Below are positions 23,939 to 35,246 of a stretch of DNA of 64,000 nt, one piece after another. Every line of letters starts with the position of its first letter. Position 1 is the first letter of the stretch. Source of the stretch: Rhodopseudomonas pseudopalustris (lineage in GTDB: Bacteria > Pseudomonadota > Alphaproteobacteria > Rhizobiales > Xanthobacteraceae). Position numbers and translations under genes: made by a program. Under the pieces are notes generated by a model. It searched no databases, had not been told where the DNA came from, and saw nothing but the letters and a program-made list of their open reading frames with translations. Location of the stretch: assembly GCF_900110435.1 (NCBI RefSeq), contig NZ_FODT01000001.1, positions 372,001-436,000 on the forward strand, given 5' to 3'.

Positions 23939-24340
23939 ATGCCGCAAACCGCACATACTCGGATCGACGGCGACGACACACAGCAGGCGCTGCGCCGCAT
24001 GGCCTTGGTGCGGCTCGCGCTGATCGTCGCCGCGTCGTTGAGCACAGCCCCGGTTTCGGCGCAGCAATTTGCGCCGGCGATCGTCACGCCGCCGTTCACC
24101 GCGACGCTGTCCAACACCGCGCCGCTGGCGTTCGGCATGGATGCGTTCGAAGCCGAACGTGCGCTCGGGATGCCGCTGAACTATGTCGGCGGACGGCCCG
24201 GCGACGAAGTCTTCCTTGTGATCCGCACCGCCGGCGGCAGCGGCTTCTTCAATCGCCGTGACCGGCTGTATCTGCAATTCCGCCACGGTCGGCTGACCGG
24301 CTGGAAAGGCGATTGGGGCCGCAACTGGATGTGGCAGTAA
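23939..24340 (+). CDS. Small exported protein, unknown function
   Basis: A 133-residue protein. After a polar leader there is a hydrophobic segment MALVRLALIVAASLSTAPVS and a likely signal-peptidase site SAQQF, so the mature protein is periplasmic (about 90 residues). The mature part has FGMDAFEAERALGMPLNYV and a basic LYLQFRHGRLTGWKGDWGR end, reminiscent of small SmpA/BamE-like lipocalin-sized folds, but I do not assign a family. ATG 23939 has AAAGGA in front; a second ATG at 23999 would start directly at the signal sequence and is an alternative. Confidence 0.65.
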   Translation: MPQTAHTRIDGDDTQQALRRMALVRLALIVAASLSTAPVSAQQFAPAIVTPPFTATLSNTAPLAFGMDAFEAERALGMPLNYVGGRPGDEVFLVIRTAGGSGFFNRRDRLYLQFRHGRLTGWKGDWGRNWMWQ

Positions 24341-24533
24341 ACGCCGCAGCCGCGGCGACGACGAATCCAGCGCTGCGTCGCCGGCGGCGGAGCGCCGACG
24401 TCAACCGAGATGTTAAGTAACAGGAAGCCGTATTCCGCGAACGGTGCGGCGCGCAACGGCGCGACGCGCGTTTCGTCATCCCGGCGAAGGCGGGGGACCC
24501 GTTGGATGATGACGGCGGATGCCGGGGCGAGTT

Positions 24534-25196
24534 TCAGAACCAGCGTTCGCTGACCAGCACGGTGTCGCCAGGGGTGAGCGGGGTGCCGAGCGGGACGACG
24601 GCGCGAACCACGGCGCCGCCCTCCGGGTGCGTCAGCGTCACGCTGTCGCGGCGGGCGCGCGGCGAAAAGCCGCCGGCGATCGCGACCGCGCTTTCGACGG
24701 TCATGTTCGGCACATACGGGTACTGCCCGGGCGCCAGCACTTCGCCGAGAATGAAGAACGGCCGATAGGAGTCGATCTCGACCGCCACGGACGGCTCGCG
24801 GATGAAGCCGTTGCGCAGCCGCGCGGAGATCGCGGCGGCAAGACCCGCGGCGGTGCGGCCGCGCGCCGGCACGCTGCCGATCAGCGGCATGGTGATCGCG
24901 CCGGACGCGTCGATCGCGTAGGTGTTGGTAAGGCCTTCCTGACCGTAGACCACGATGCGCAGCCGGTCGCCGGCGTCGAGCCGATATTCGGGTTGGGGGC
25001 TGGCCGGCAGCGGCGCGGCCGCATACGCCACCGGGCCGGGGGCGGCATAGCCGCCGCCATAAGCGAGGCTGTCGAGCGTGTTCGAGGGCTGAACCGCGAC
25101 CGGACCCGACCGCCGCATACAGCCGCCGAGCGCGAGCGCTGCCGTCACGGCGATCATCGACAATCGAAACGCACTTACCAAACGCACTGGAGCCAT
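24534..25196 (-). CDS. Polysaccharide export (Wza-like) lipoprotein
   Basis: A 220-residue outer-membrane lipoprotein. The signal peptide ends in the lipobox LGGC (Cys26). The poly-export domain (about 70-150) begins YRLDAGDRLRIVVYGQEGL and continues with YAIDASGAITMPLIGSVPARG; the SLBB-like part follows (FFILGEVLAPGQYPYVPNMTVESAVAIAGGF). Usual Wza is about 370 residues with several SLBB repeats; this is a short one-SLBB type, common in alphaproteobacteria. Such proteins form or gate a channel for capsule or exopolysaccharide. No biosynthesis genes are adjacent. Confidence 0.92.
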   Translation of the reverse strand: MAPVRLVSAFRLSMIAVTAALALGGCMRRSGPVAVQPSNTLDSLAYGGGYAAPGPVAYAAAPLPASPQPEYRLDAGDRLRIVVYGQEGLTNTYAIDASGAITMPLIGSVPARGRTAAGLAAAISARLRNGFIREPSVAVEIDSYRPFFILGEVLAPGQYPYVPNMTVESAVAIAGGFSPRARRDSVTLTHPEGGAVVRAVVPLGTPLTPGDTVLVSERWF

Positions 25197-25290
25197 TCCC
25201 TCTCCACGAGATGGCTCCGTTTATGCCGCGTTAGGGTTAACAAATTATTGGCGGTTGCGGCGTGCGGGGCGCGGCCCGCACCACGCGAAA

Positions 25291-25318
25291 GTCCCTCTCC
25301 CACTTGCGGGAGAGGGAC
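25291..25318. repeat. REP-type palindrome
   Basis: GTCCCTCTCCCACTTGCGGGAGAGGGAC is a palindrome with one mismatch of the same family that hosts the two IS copies. It lies between the stop of msrA and the Wza-like gene and is not interrupted. Confidence 0.8.
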
Positions 25319-25339
25319 GGGTTGGGGCGACGCTCGACT

Positions 25340-25996
25340 TCAGGCGGTGACGGCGACGCCGATCGGGCACGACACGCCGGTGCCGCCGAGCCCGCAATAG
25401 CCGCCGGGATTCTTCGCCAGATATTGCTGGTGATCGTCCTCGGCGAAGTAGAACTCTCCGGCCGGCGCGATCTCGGTGGTGATCGGCCCGAGCCGCTTGG
25501 CGGCGAGTGCCTGCTGATAGGCGCCGCGCGACGCGTCGGCGGCCTTTCGCTGCGCGTCGCTGATCGTGTAGATCGCCGAGCGATATTGCGAGCCGACGTC
25601 ATTGCCCTGACGCATGCCCTGCGTCGGGTCGTGGCTTTCCCAGAACGTCTTCAGCAGCGTTTCGTAGGACACCTTGTTCGGGTCGAACACCACCATCACC
25701 ACTTCGGTGTGGCCGGTGCGGCCCGAGCAGACTTCCTCATAGGTCGGATTCGGCGTGTAGCCGCCGGCATAACCGACCGCCGTGCTGTAAACGCCGTCGC
25801 CGAGTTCCCAAAACTTGCGCTCCGCCCCCCAGAAGCAGCCGAGCCCGAACACCGCCTGCTCCAGTCCTTCAGGAAAAGGCGGCTGGATGCGATGGCCGTT
25901 GACGAAATGGCTGCGCGCAGTGGGGATCGGCGTAGCGCGGCCCGGCAGCGCTTCGCTGGCGCTCGGCATCACGGTCGACTTGCGCATGAAGAACAT
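25340..25996 (-). CDS. msrA: Peptide methionine sulfoxide reductase MsrA
   Basis: A 218-residue enzyme that reduces methionine-S-sulfoxide in proteins. The catalytic motif GLGCFWGAE has Cys54; resolving cysteines are in the C-terminal [14 protein letters not shown]. Other family segments: [27 protein letters not shown] (about 79-105) and the [20 protein letters not shown] region. An N-terminal extension of about 45 residues precedes the catalytic domain. ATG 25996 with a GGGAGG just upstream is chosen; the frame opens 32 codons earlier. Monocistronic. Confidence 0.97.
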   Translation of the reverse strand: MFFMRKSTVMPSASEALPGRATPIPTARSHFVNGHRIQPPFPEGLEQAVFGLGCFWGAERKFWELGDGVYSTAVGYAGGYTPNPTYEEVCSGRTGHTEVVMVVFDPNKVSYETLLKTFWESHDPTQGMRQGNDVGSQYRSAIYTISDAQRKAADASRGAYQQALAAKRLGPITTEIAPAGEFYFAEDDHQQYLAKNPGGYCGLGGTGVSCPIGVAVTA

Positions 25997-26158
25997 GGAC
26001 ACCTCCCGGCGCGCCGCGGCGACGATCTGCCCGGCCGCCTGTTGTTCGATGGACGTCGGCGCTAGCGGGAAGCTACCGCCATCGGTTCTCAACGGAATTC
26101 TGGATATAGGTGTCTACGCGGCAACCGATAGGGTTGTTACGTGAGGTGTGACGGCGTG

Positions 26159-26476
26159 TCAGTCCCGGGCGTAGCCGATCAAGGGCTTGCGCGGCCGGAA
26201 CAGCAGCAGCAGCAGCAGGCCGAACGTTCCGAGCACTGCAAAGGTCGGCTGCGCCAGCAGCAGCTTGATGACATGACTCCAGACCCAGGGCGCGGTCTGC
26301 TCGACCGAAACCTGGAACGCATTCTGGCTGGACTGGTGGACGTCGTTCCAGAACTCGCCGAGCCGGGTCCATTGCAGCGCGTTGTCGGCGACCGAACGGG
26401 CGCCGTCATAGACCAGGAAGATGAACCCCCCGGTCAGCAGCAACAAACCGATCAGTCGAAAGAACCCGCGGATCAT
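26159..26476 (-). CDS. Small membrane protein, unknown function
   Basis: A 105-residue protein with two hydrophobic helices: residues about 5-24 (FFRLIGLLLLTGGFIFLVYD) and about 68-95 (HVIKLLLAQPTFAVLGTFGL then LLLL). The linker of about 45 residues is acidic/polar. The C-terminus is basic (FRPRKPLIGYARD). ATG 26476 is the natural start; upstream codons in frame look non-coding. I do not know the family; conserved small proteins of this type are common in Rhizobiales. Confidence 0.65.
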   Translation of the reverse strand: MIRGFFRLIGLLLLTGGFIFLVYDGARSVADNALQWTRLGEFWNDVHQSSQNAFQVSVEQTAPWVWSHVIKLLLAQPTFAVLGTFGLLLLLLFRPRKPLIGYARD

Positions 26477-26636
26477 CGTCCACCCCGATGGAATTGACCG
26501 CCCCCCGGCCGCTCTACCGGGCGGGCGGACAAAACACAACCTCGCCAGCGACTTATACCGGCCTCGGCGACAATTTGCGCGCGCCGGGGCCGGCATCCCA
26601 AGGCGGTCCGCAGCCGAAACTGGGACGCCGCAGCCG

Positions 26637-26665
26637 TTGACGCTGGAAAGTTGTGGCTTTATAAG
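26637..26665 (+). promoter_or_regulatory. Sigma-70 type promoter of rpsT
   Basis: TTGACG (26637-26642) and TATAAG (26660-26665) are separated by 17 bp, an excellent housekeeping promoter match. Transcription would start near 26672, leaving a leader of about 180 nt. The leader includes CCTCCG/CGGAGG (26815-26820, 26824-26829), a short hairpin 22 nt before the ATG that may take part in S20 autoregulation (inference). The rest of the 375-bp gap between the membrane-protein gene and rpsT contains no gene that I can support. Confidence 0.65.
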
Positions 26666-26851
26666 GCCGGCAATGGCGGTGGGGTTATCCCTGCCGCTGC
26701 TGTTCTTTGATGCGACGTCGCGATTTCGGCCCGTCGGCTCCAGGGACAATCTTCAGGAACATCCGGAACACACGGCGAGGCTCCGATCATCGGCGGCTCC
26801 GCCATCAGCCCGGCCCTCCGTAGCGGAGGCCGCTGCAGGATTTGAGAGAAC

Positions 26852-27118
26852 ATGGCCAATACGTCTTCCGCGAAGAAAGCGACTCGCAAGATTGCCCGGC
26901 GCACCGCGGTCAACAAGTCGCGCCGCACCCAGATGCGCGGTTCGGTTCGGACCGTCGAAGAAGCCATCGCCAGCGGCGATCGTGACGCAGCGGTGAAGGC
27001 GCTGGCGAACGCCGAGCCGGCGCTGATGCGCGCCGCCCAGCGCAACATCGTTCACAAGAACGCCGCGAGCCGAAAGGTCTCTCGCCTTGCGAGCCGGATC
27101 GCTCAGCTCGGTAAGTAA
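26852..27118 (+). CDS. rpsT: 30S ribosomal protein S20
   Basis: An 88-residue basic protein of normal length that binds 16S rRNA in the small subunit. The N-terminal [17 protein letters not shown] and the helical [20 protein letters not shown]-terminus are diagnostic. Its position before dnaA is a known synteny in this bacterial group. It has its own promoter and an intrinsic terminator. Confidence 0.98.
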   Translation: MANTSSAKKATRKIARRTAVNKSRRTQMRGSVRTVEEAIASGDRDAAVKALANAEPALMRAAQRNIVHKNAASRKVSRLASRIAQLGK

Positions 27119-27142
27119 TTCTCGAACTCATTACGAGATCAG

Positions 27143-27173
27143 AAAATGCCCGGCTCAGCCGGGCATTTTTTTT
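27143..27173 (+). terminator. Rho-independent terminator of rpsT
   Basis: TGCCCGGC (27147-27154) and GCCGGGCA (27158-27165) form a perfect 8-bp stem with a TCA loop. It is preceded by AAAA and followed by eight T. It begins 25 bp after the rpsT stop. Confidence 0.93.
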
Positions 27174-28444
27174 GCGCGCGCGATACGCGCCTTTCTTCGT
27201 GACGCCGCCTTCTCGTGATGCGCCATTTTCGCGCCACGCGGAACCGCGCAACGCACTCCCTCGACGCCACAATATCGTTGCGAACTCATCAGACGCGCGT
27301 TCGCATCGATCGATACACGACGATCGACGATCGCGTTCAAGCATCGAATGCGGCGCACACGTCGACGACGATGGACAATGCAGAACGCACTGCGCGAAAC
27401 GCGCCGTGCGCGTCGTCAAGCTGCCTGCGCAGCGTTTAAAAAAGCACTGCAGCACAGTCGCAACTTGTCGTGTGACGAACATCGCATACGCGCGTTTTGC
27501 GCGCGCCTCGGAACTCTACGCAGTGCAAACAGCGCGTGGGTTACCCTGTCGGAACGCTCACGAAAAAACGCGGCCCGCGATACACTTATCGGCAATGCGA
27601 AAGCGAGCGCCTTGAAAAGGCCGTCGCGCAGCCACCAAAGGTAAAGGATTCATGAAAAACTTTTGGGCGCGCAATGGATTCGTCACGACGCCTCCGCGTT
27701 TGGAATCTGCGCACAGATTCAAAATCTTGCCTTCGCCGAAAAACCCCACCGGCTAATCGCGCATGGCCCAAGCCGGGTTTCGCGCCGCTCGAATCGAATC
27801 AATTCCGTTGCGGGAAAAGGGTGGTCGTGTATTTCTTAGATCGCCCGCGACGCCCTCGGTTCTTCTGATCAGCGCGGTTTGAGAACCAGGGGCGGGCATG
27901 CAGATCGGCGGCGGTTTGCGTGTTGGCGGCGTTTTTCAAACGAAAGCCCGGTTGTCACTCATAGCAATATGAGACCGGCGAAGCTGTGTCTGAATGCTTG
28001 CGAGGCGTTCGCTTGCGAACGTTTCGAACGAGCGATGGCAGGGGCGCGCGACAACCATTCGTGACGAAGACGACGCAGCGGTAATGGAACGCAGAATTGG
28101 CTCGGGGTTTGACGACATCTTGCCGCGTGCAAGCGCGTCGAGAGGGGGAGGTTTTCATGAGCAACGAATTCAACGCTTCATTCCAGGACGCCGAGGTTTC
28201 GGCCCGAGATTATTTCAAGACGTCCACAACAATCATCAGTCGCTGTTGCGATCGAACTCCGGTGCATCCGTCGAGTCCGCGCTGACCTGAAGCAATCCCA
28301 TTAATCGGATCCTGACCTGACGTCGGCGCGTTGCCGAACAGCGGAGCAGTGTCCGGAGTTTGCTTCGCGACGCCGCAGAGCGGCGTGAGCCGTCATGGTT
28401 TCGCCTTCTGCGTTGAACATCACTCCTTCTGAAAAGCTGCTGAA
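27174..28444. other. 1.27-kb region upstream of dnaA with no recognised gene
   Basis: The region between rpsT and dnaA, where the chromosome origin could be expected. It is rich in CGCG and GCGC words near 27170-27600. Visible structures: a hairpin GAATCTG/CAGATTC (27703-27709, 27714-27720) and CGTTCGC/GCGAACG (28006-28012, 28015-28021). I see no perfect TTATCCACA DnaA box on either strand, nor an obvious AT-rich unwinding element. Two short ORFs with ribosome-binding sites (27652-27756 and 28157-28285) are possible; only the second is listed. Whether oriC lies here is undecided. Confidence 0.5.
28157..28285 (+). CDS. Candidate small protein upstream of dnaA
   Basis: A 42-codon ORF starting ATG 28157 with a very strong Shine-Dalgarno (GGGGGAGG ending five bases upstream), beginning MSNEFNASFQDAEVSARDYF and ending in PSSPR. 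It has two adjacent Cys and no TM helix or signal peptide. It ends 159 bp before dnaA. I do not recognise a family. The ribosome-binding site is stronger than that of dnaA itself, which is the main argument; the ORF could also act as a leader peptide. Confidence 0.4.
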   Translation: MSNEFNASFQDAEVSARDYFKTSTTIISRCCDRTPVHPSSPR

Positions 28445-29863
28445 ATGTCGAATATGGAACATGATCGCTGGTCTCGCGTAAAAGGCCGTTTGCGCTCGAG
28501 CGTCGGCGAGGACGTCTATTCGAGCTGGTTCGCGCGGATGGACCTCGAAGCCGTTCAGCAGGAAAGCGTGCATTTGTCGGTGCCGACGCGGTTTCTGAAG
28601 AGCTGGATCCAGACGCACTATTCCGAGAAGGTGCTGACCTGCTGGCAGGCGGAAATGCCGGAGGTTTGCCGCATCGATCTCACCGTACGCTCGCCGATGC
28701 GCGCCGCGGCGACGAAGGAAGCGCCCGCGCCGGCCGAGCATCGCCGCGACGAGCACCGTCCGGCGGCGGACGCGCGCAGCCACGCGGCCGCGCCGGCCCC
28801 TTCCAATCATGACGCACTCGGCGGCTCGCCGCTCGATCCGCGGCTCACATTTGCGAGCTTCGTCGTCGGACGCTCCAACACGCTGGCGCACGCCGCCGCA
28901 AAGCAGGTAGCGGAAGGCCGCCGCGGCGATCCGGTGATGTTCAACCCGCTGTACATCCATTCCGGCGTCGGCCTCGGCAAGACGCATCTGCTGCAGGCGG
29001 TGACCTGGGCCGGCAATTCCGGCACCGAGCGCAAGGTGCTGTATCTCACCGCCGAGAAATTCATGTACGGCTTCGTCGCTTCACTGAAGACGCAGACCTC
29101 GCTCGCCTTCAAGGAAGCTCTGCGCGGCATCGACGTGCTGGTGATCGACGATCTGCAGTTCCTGCAGGGCAAGACCACCCAGGCCGAATTCTGTCACACC
29201 CTGAACGCGCTGATCGACGCCGGCCGGCAGGTCGTGGTGGCGGCCGATCGTCCGCCGGCGGATCTCGAAAGCCTCGACGAACGCGTCCGCTCGCGGCTCG
29301 CCGGCGGCCTCGTGGTCGAAATGGCGCCGCTCGGCGAAGAGCTGCGGCTCGGCATTCTGAAGTCGCGCGTGGTCGCGGCCCGCACCCATCATGCGAGCTT
29401 CGACGTGCCGCAATCGGTGCTGGAATATCTCGCCCACGCCATCACCCATAACGGCCGCGACCTCGAAGGCGCGATCAACCGGCTGCTGGCGCATTCCAAA
29501 CTGAATGCTCAGCCGGTGACGCTGGAGATGGCCGAGCACGAGGTGCGCGACCTGATCCGGCCGCAGGAACCGAAGCGGATCAAGATCGAGGACATTCAGC
29601 GCGTCGTCGCGCGGCAGTACAATGTCAGCCGCTCCGACCTGTTGTCGTCGCGCCGTACCGCCAATGTGGTGCGGCCGCGCCAGGTGGCGATGTATCTTGC
29701 CAAGACGCTGACGCTGCGCTCGCTGCCGGAAATCGGCCGCCGCTTCGGCGGACGCGATCACACCACGGTGCTGCACGCCGTGCGCAAGATCGAAGGGCTG
29801 GTGTCGAAGGACGTCACGCTGTCCGACGAGGTGGAATCGCTCAAGCGCCAGCTTCAGGAATAG
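28445..29863 (+). CDS. dnaA: Chromosomal replication initiator DnaA
   Basis: A 472-residue AAA+ initiator. Domain I (1-80), a variable linker (about 85-130, Ala/Pro/Arg/His-rich), the AAA+ domain with Walker A GVGLGKT (174-180) and Walker [10 protein letters not shown] (231-239), and the DNA-binding domain IV with the [16 protein letters not shown] signature near the C-terminus. It recognises DnaA boxes and melts the origin. ATG 28445 is used; ATG 28454 is an alternative, and both have weak Shine-Dalgarno sequences, which may keep DnaA levels low. The gene is followed by dnaN after 261 bp. Confidence 0.98.
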   Translation: MSNMEHDRWSRVKGRLRSSVGEDVYSSWFARMDLEAVQQESVHLSVPTRFLKSWIQTHYSEKVLTCWQAEMPEVCRIDLTVRSPMRAAATKEAPAPAEHRRDEHRPAADARSHAAAPAPSNHDALGGSPLDPRLTFASFVVGRSNTLAHAAAKQVAEGRRGDPVMFNPLYIHSGVGLGKTHLLQAVTWAGNSGTERKVLYLTAEKFMYGFVASLKTQTSLAFKEALRGIDVLVIDDLQFLQGKTTQAEFCHTLNALIDAGRQVVVAADRPPADLESLDERVRSRLAGGLVVEMAPLGEELRLGILKSRVVAARTHHASFDVPQSVLEYLAHAITHNGRDLEGAINRLLAHSKLNAQPVTLEMAEHEVRDLIRPQEPKRIKIEDIQRVVARQYNVSRSDLLSSRRTANVVRPRQVAMYLAKTLTLRSLPEIGRRFGGRDHTTVLHAVRKIEGLVSKDVTLSDEVESLKRQLQE

Positions 29864-30124
29864 GCTGGCGCATCGGCTCGCGCATCGGCCGGCGAACCGC
29901 CGCGCTGCGGGGGTCTTCTCGCAAAACTCGTGGAAATTCGGGGCCATCCCGGCAACCCACCCTTGCGTCCGCCGCGTAACCACGCCAACCTGCGGACCCC
30001 CCGCGGGTTCGGGCGACGCCCGCAGGGTCCCCATTGCCGTGGCGCCGTCTCTGGCTGCCCGGCTTCTCCAGTACATCCGGCGACTCCATCACACGATGTG
30101 GGTGCGGATCAGGCGGGTTTTGCA

Positions 30125-31243
30125 ATGAAGGTCACGGTCGAACGCGCGCAACTTCTGAAGTCGCTGGGCCACGTCCACCGCGTGGTCGAGCGCCGTAACA
30201 CCATTCCGATTCTCGGCAACGTGCTGGTGCGCGCCGAAAACGCCCAGCTTGCATTGAAGGCGACCGACCTCGACCTCGAAGTGATCGAGACGCTGCCGGC
30301 TGAGACCGCCACCGCGGGCTCGACCACCGTGCCGGCACATATGTTCTACGACATCGTGCGCAAATTGCCCGACGGCTCGCAGATCGTGCTGGAGAGCGAC
30401 GGCGATCGTTCGGTGCTGGCGATCCGCGCCGGGCGCTCGCGCTTCACGCTGCAGACCCTGCCGGAGAGCGACTTTCCCGATCTCGCCGCCGGCGAGATGT
30501 CGCATTCCTTCTCGCTCGCCGCTTCCGACGTGAAGCGGCTGATCGACCGCACCCAGTTCGCGATCTCCACCGAGGAGACGCGCTATTATCTCAACGGCAT
30601 CTATCTGCACACTGCGGGCTCGGCAAAAGCCGCGACGCTGCGCGCGGTCGCGACCGACGGCCATCGCCTGGCGCAGGTCGATCTGGCGCAACCCGCCGGC
30701 GCCAGCGGGATGCCCGGCGTGATCGTGCCGCGCAAGACGGTCGGCGAAGTCCAGCGGCTGATCGAGGACAACGACGCCGAGATCGCCATCGAACTATCCG
30801 CCGGCAAGATCCGCTTCACCATCGGCAATGTGGTGCTGACCTCGAAGCTGATCGACGGCACCTTCCCGGATTACGGCCGCGTCATTCCGCAGAACAACGA
30901 CAAGGAACTGGTGGTCGACAAGAAGGAATTCGAAGCCGCGGTCGATCGCGTCTCGACGATTTCCTCCGAGCGCGGCCGCGCGGTGAAGCTGGCCTTGAGC
31001 GCCGGCAAGCTCGTGCTGTCGGTGACCAATCCGGATTCCGGCAGCGCCACCGAAGAGCTCGAGGTCGAATACGCCTCCGACGCGCTCGATATCGGTTTCA
31101 ACTCCCGCTATTTGCTCGACATCGCAGCCCAGATCGAGGGCGAAGTCGCGGTGTTGAAGCTCGCCGACCCCGGCTCGCCGACCCTGATCCAGGACCGCGA
31201 CACCAAGAACGCACTGTATGTGCTGATGCCGATGCGGGTGTAG
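30125..31243 (+). CDS. dnaN: DNA polymerase III beta sliding clamp
   Basis: A 372-residue processivity clamp of normal length with three repeated clamp domains. The N-terminal MKVTVERAQLLKSL and RRNTIPILGNVL, the central FAISTEETRYYLNGIYLH and ATDGHRLAQVDL, and the C-terminal end NALYVLMPMRV are all diagnostic. ATG 30125 is chosen; the same frame is open for about 65 codons upstream, but that stretch does not look coding. It lies between dnaA and recF as in most bacteria. Confidence 0.98.
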   Translation: MKVTVERAQLLKSLGHVHRVVERRNTIPILGNVLVRAENAQLALKATDLDLEVIETLPAETATAGSTTVPAHMFYDIVRKLPDGSQIVLESDGDRSVLAIRAGRSRFTLQTLPESDFPDLAAGEMSHSFSLAASDVKRLIDRTQFAISTEETRYYLNGIYLHTAGSAKAATLRAVATDGHRLAQVDLAQPAGASGMPGVIVPRKTVGEVQRLIEDNDAEIAIELSAGKIRFTIGNVVLTSKLIDGTFPDYGRVIPQNNDKELVVDKKEFEAAVDRVSTISSERGRAVKLALSAGKLVLSVTNPDSGSATEELEVEYASDALDIGFNSRYLLDIAAQIEGEVAVLKLADPGSPTLIQDRDTKNALYVLMPMRV

Positions 31244-31261
31244 GGGACGTCGCTTCAGCAA

Positions 31262-31378
31262 CACCACCCGTCGTCACCCGGATTGACCGGGCGACCCAGT
31301 AGCCCAAAGCGCTTCGGCCGAACACGAACGCTCTGGAATACTGGGCCCTCCGCTTTCGCGGAGGGTGACGGCAGAGCA
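31262..31378. repeat. Dispersed inverted-end repeat between dnaN and recF
   Basis: The segment begins near gtcgtcacccggattgaccgg and ends near ccctccgctttcgcggaggg followed by tgacg, with internal ...cagtagcccaaag and ctctggaatactggg arms that are partly complementary. The form (gtcatccc ... tggaatactggg) is a common extragenic repeat in Bradyrhizobium-type genomes. A short related piece, gtcatcccggcgaaggcggggg, is visible at about 24475-24497. Confidence 0.5.
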
Positions 31379-31417
31379 AGTTGCGGTGCCTTGCGACGCA
31401 TCGAGTCCGGCTGATAT

Positions 31418-32554
31418 ATGACCGCATCCCGCATCACCCGGCTGACGCTGACGCACTTCCGAAATTATCGGGCGGCGGCGTTGCATACGCGTGGCGAACG
31501 GGTGGTGCTGGTGGGCGCGAACGGCGCGGGCAAGACCAATTGTCTCGAGGCGATCTCGTTTCTGTCGCCCGGCCGCGGCCTGCGCCGCGCCACGCTCGAC
31601 GACGTCTCCGACCATCAGGGCGACGGCTCCTGGGCGGTGTCGGCCGAGGTCGAGGGCGCGCTCGGCCTCGCCACGCTCGGCACCGGGATCGACCCACCGC
31701 GCGCCGACGCCGCCACGACGCGGCGCTGCCGGATCGACCGCGAGCCGGTCGGCTCCGCCACCGCCTTCGGCGATCATCTGCGCATGGTGTGGCTGACGCC
31801 TGCGATGGACGGACTGTTCATGGGCGCGGCGTCGGAACGGCGGCGGTTTTTCGATCGCCTGGTGCTGGCGATCGACAGCCAGCATTCCAGCCGGGTCTCG
31901 GCGCTCGACCGCAGCCTGCGCTCGCGCAACCGGCTGCTGGAGGAACGCAACGCGGACCGCCACTGGCTCGACGCGATCGAGCGCGAAACTGCCGAACTCG
32001 CCGTCGCGGTCGCGGCGATGCGCGGCCAGACCGCGGCGCGGCTCGCCGCGATGCTCGACGCCCGCGGCGCGGCGTCGGCGTTTCCGTCGGCAAAGATCAT
32101 GCTCGACGGCTGGATGGAAAGCGCGCTGCTGACCGAACCGGCGACCGCGGTCGAGGATCGCTACCGCGCGATCCTGCGCGATGGCCGCCCGCGCGACGCC
32201 GCCGCCGGCCGCACCCTCGACGGCCCGCATCTCACCGATCTCCAGGTGATCTATGCGCCGAAGGCGATGCCGGCGCGCGACGCCTCCACCGGCGAGCAGA
32301 AGGCGCTGCTGATCGGGCTGGTGCTCGCCCATGCGCAGCTCGTCTCCGAGATCACCGGCATCACGCCCCTGCTGCTGCTCGACGAGGTGGTGGCGCATCT
32401 CGACCCCGCCCGCCGCCGCGCGTTGTTTGCGGAACTCGAGCGGCTTGGCGCGCAAGTCTGGATGACCGGCGCCGATCCGGCGGGCTTCGCCGAGATCGGC
32501 CCCGATGCCGAGATTTTCACCGTCGAGTCGGGCCGGATCGCACCGCAAAAATGA
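31418..32554 (+). CDS. recF: DNA replication and repair protein RecF
   Basis: A 378-residue SMC/ABC-type ATPase that helps load RecA at gaps. Walker A VGANGAGKTN (about 33-42), the N-terminal LTLTHFRNYRAA, the signature region ASTGEQKALLIGLVLAHA and Walker B LLLLDEVVAHLD (about 327-338). It follows dnaN after 174 bp and precedes gyrB, the classic order. The ATG is preceded by a weak GGCTGA-like site. Confidence 0.97.
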   Translation: MTASRITRLTLTHFRNYRAAALHTRGERVVLVGANGAGKTNCLEAISFLSPGRGLRRATLDDVSDHQGDGSWAVSAEVEGALGLATLGTGIDPPRADAATTRRCRIDREPVGSATAFGDHLRMVWLTPAMDGLFMGAASERRRFFDRLVLAIDSQHSSRVSALDRSLRSRNRLLEERNADRHWLDAIERETAELAVAVAAMRGQTAARLAAMLDARGAASAFPSAKIMLDGWMESALLTEPATAVEDRYRAILRDGRPRDAAAGRTLDGPHLTDLQVIYAPKAMPARDASTGEQKALLIGLVLAHAQLVSEITGITPLLLLDEVVAHLDPARRRALFAELERLGAQVWMTGADPAGFAEIGPDAEIFTVESGRIAPQK

Positions 32555-32672
32555 GCCGATCTGACCGCCTTGGAACGTCCGGAACCGCGCCGCGCGCACG
32601 CCCTTCCGGGCGCCTCGAAATCGGCCCGATCCGGACTTGTAAAACCCGCTGAAAATCCCATTTCTTCAATAA

Positions 32673-35222
<2,550 letters not shown>

Positions 35223-35246
35223 AGCCAGTCGAATCTGCCCGGCAGT

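Noticed and set aside
27652-27756. 34-codon ORF upstream of dnaA with AAAGGA before ATG
   Set aside because: It runs through a GAATCTG/CAGATTC hairpin, the spacing to the ribosome-binding site is short and nothing else supports coding.
29930-30124. In-frame N-terminal extension of dnaN
   Set aside because: The extension is Pro/Arg/Gly-rich without clamp similarity; the clamp N-terminus begins exactly at 30125.
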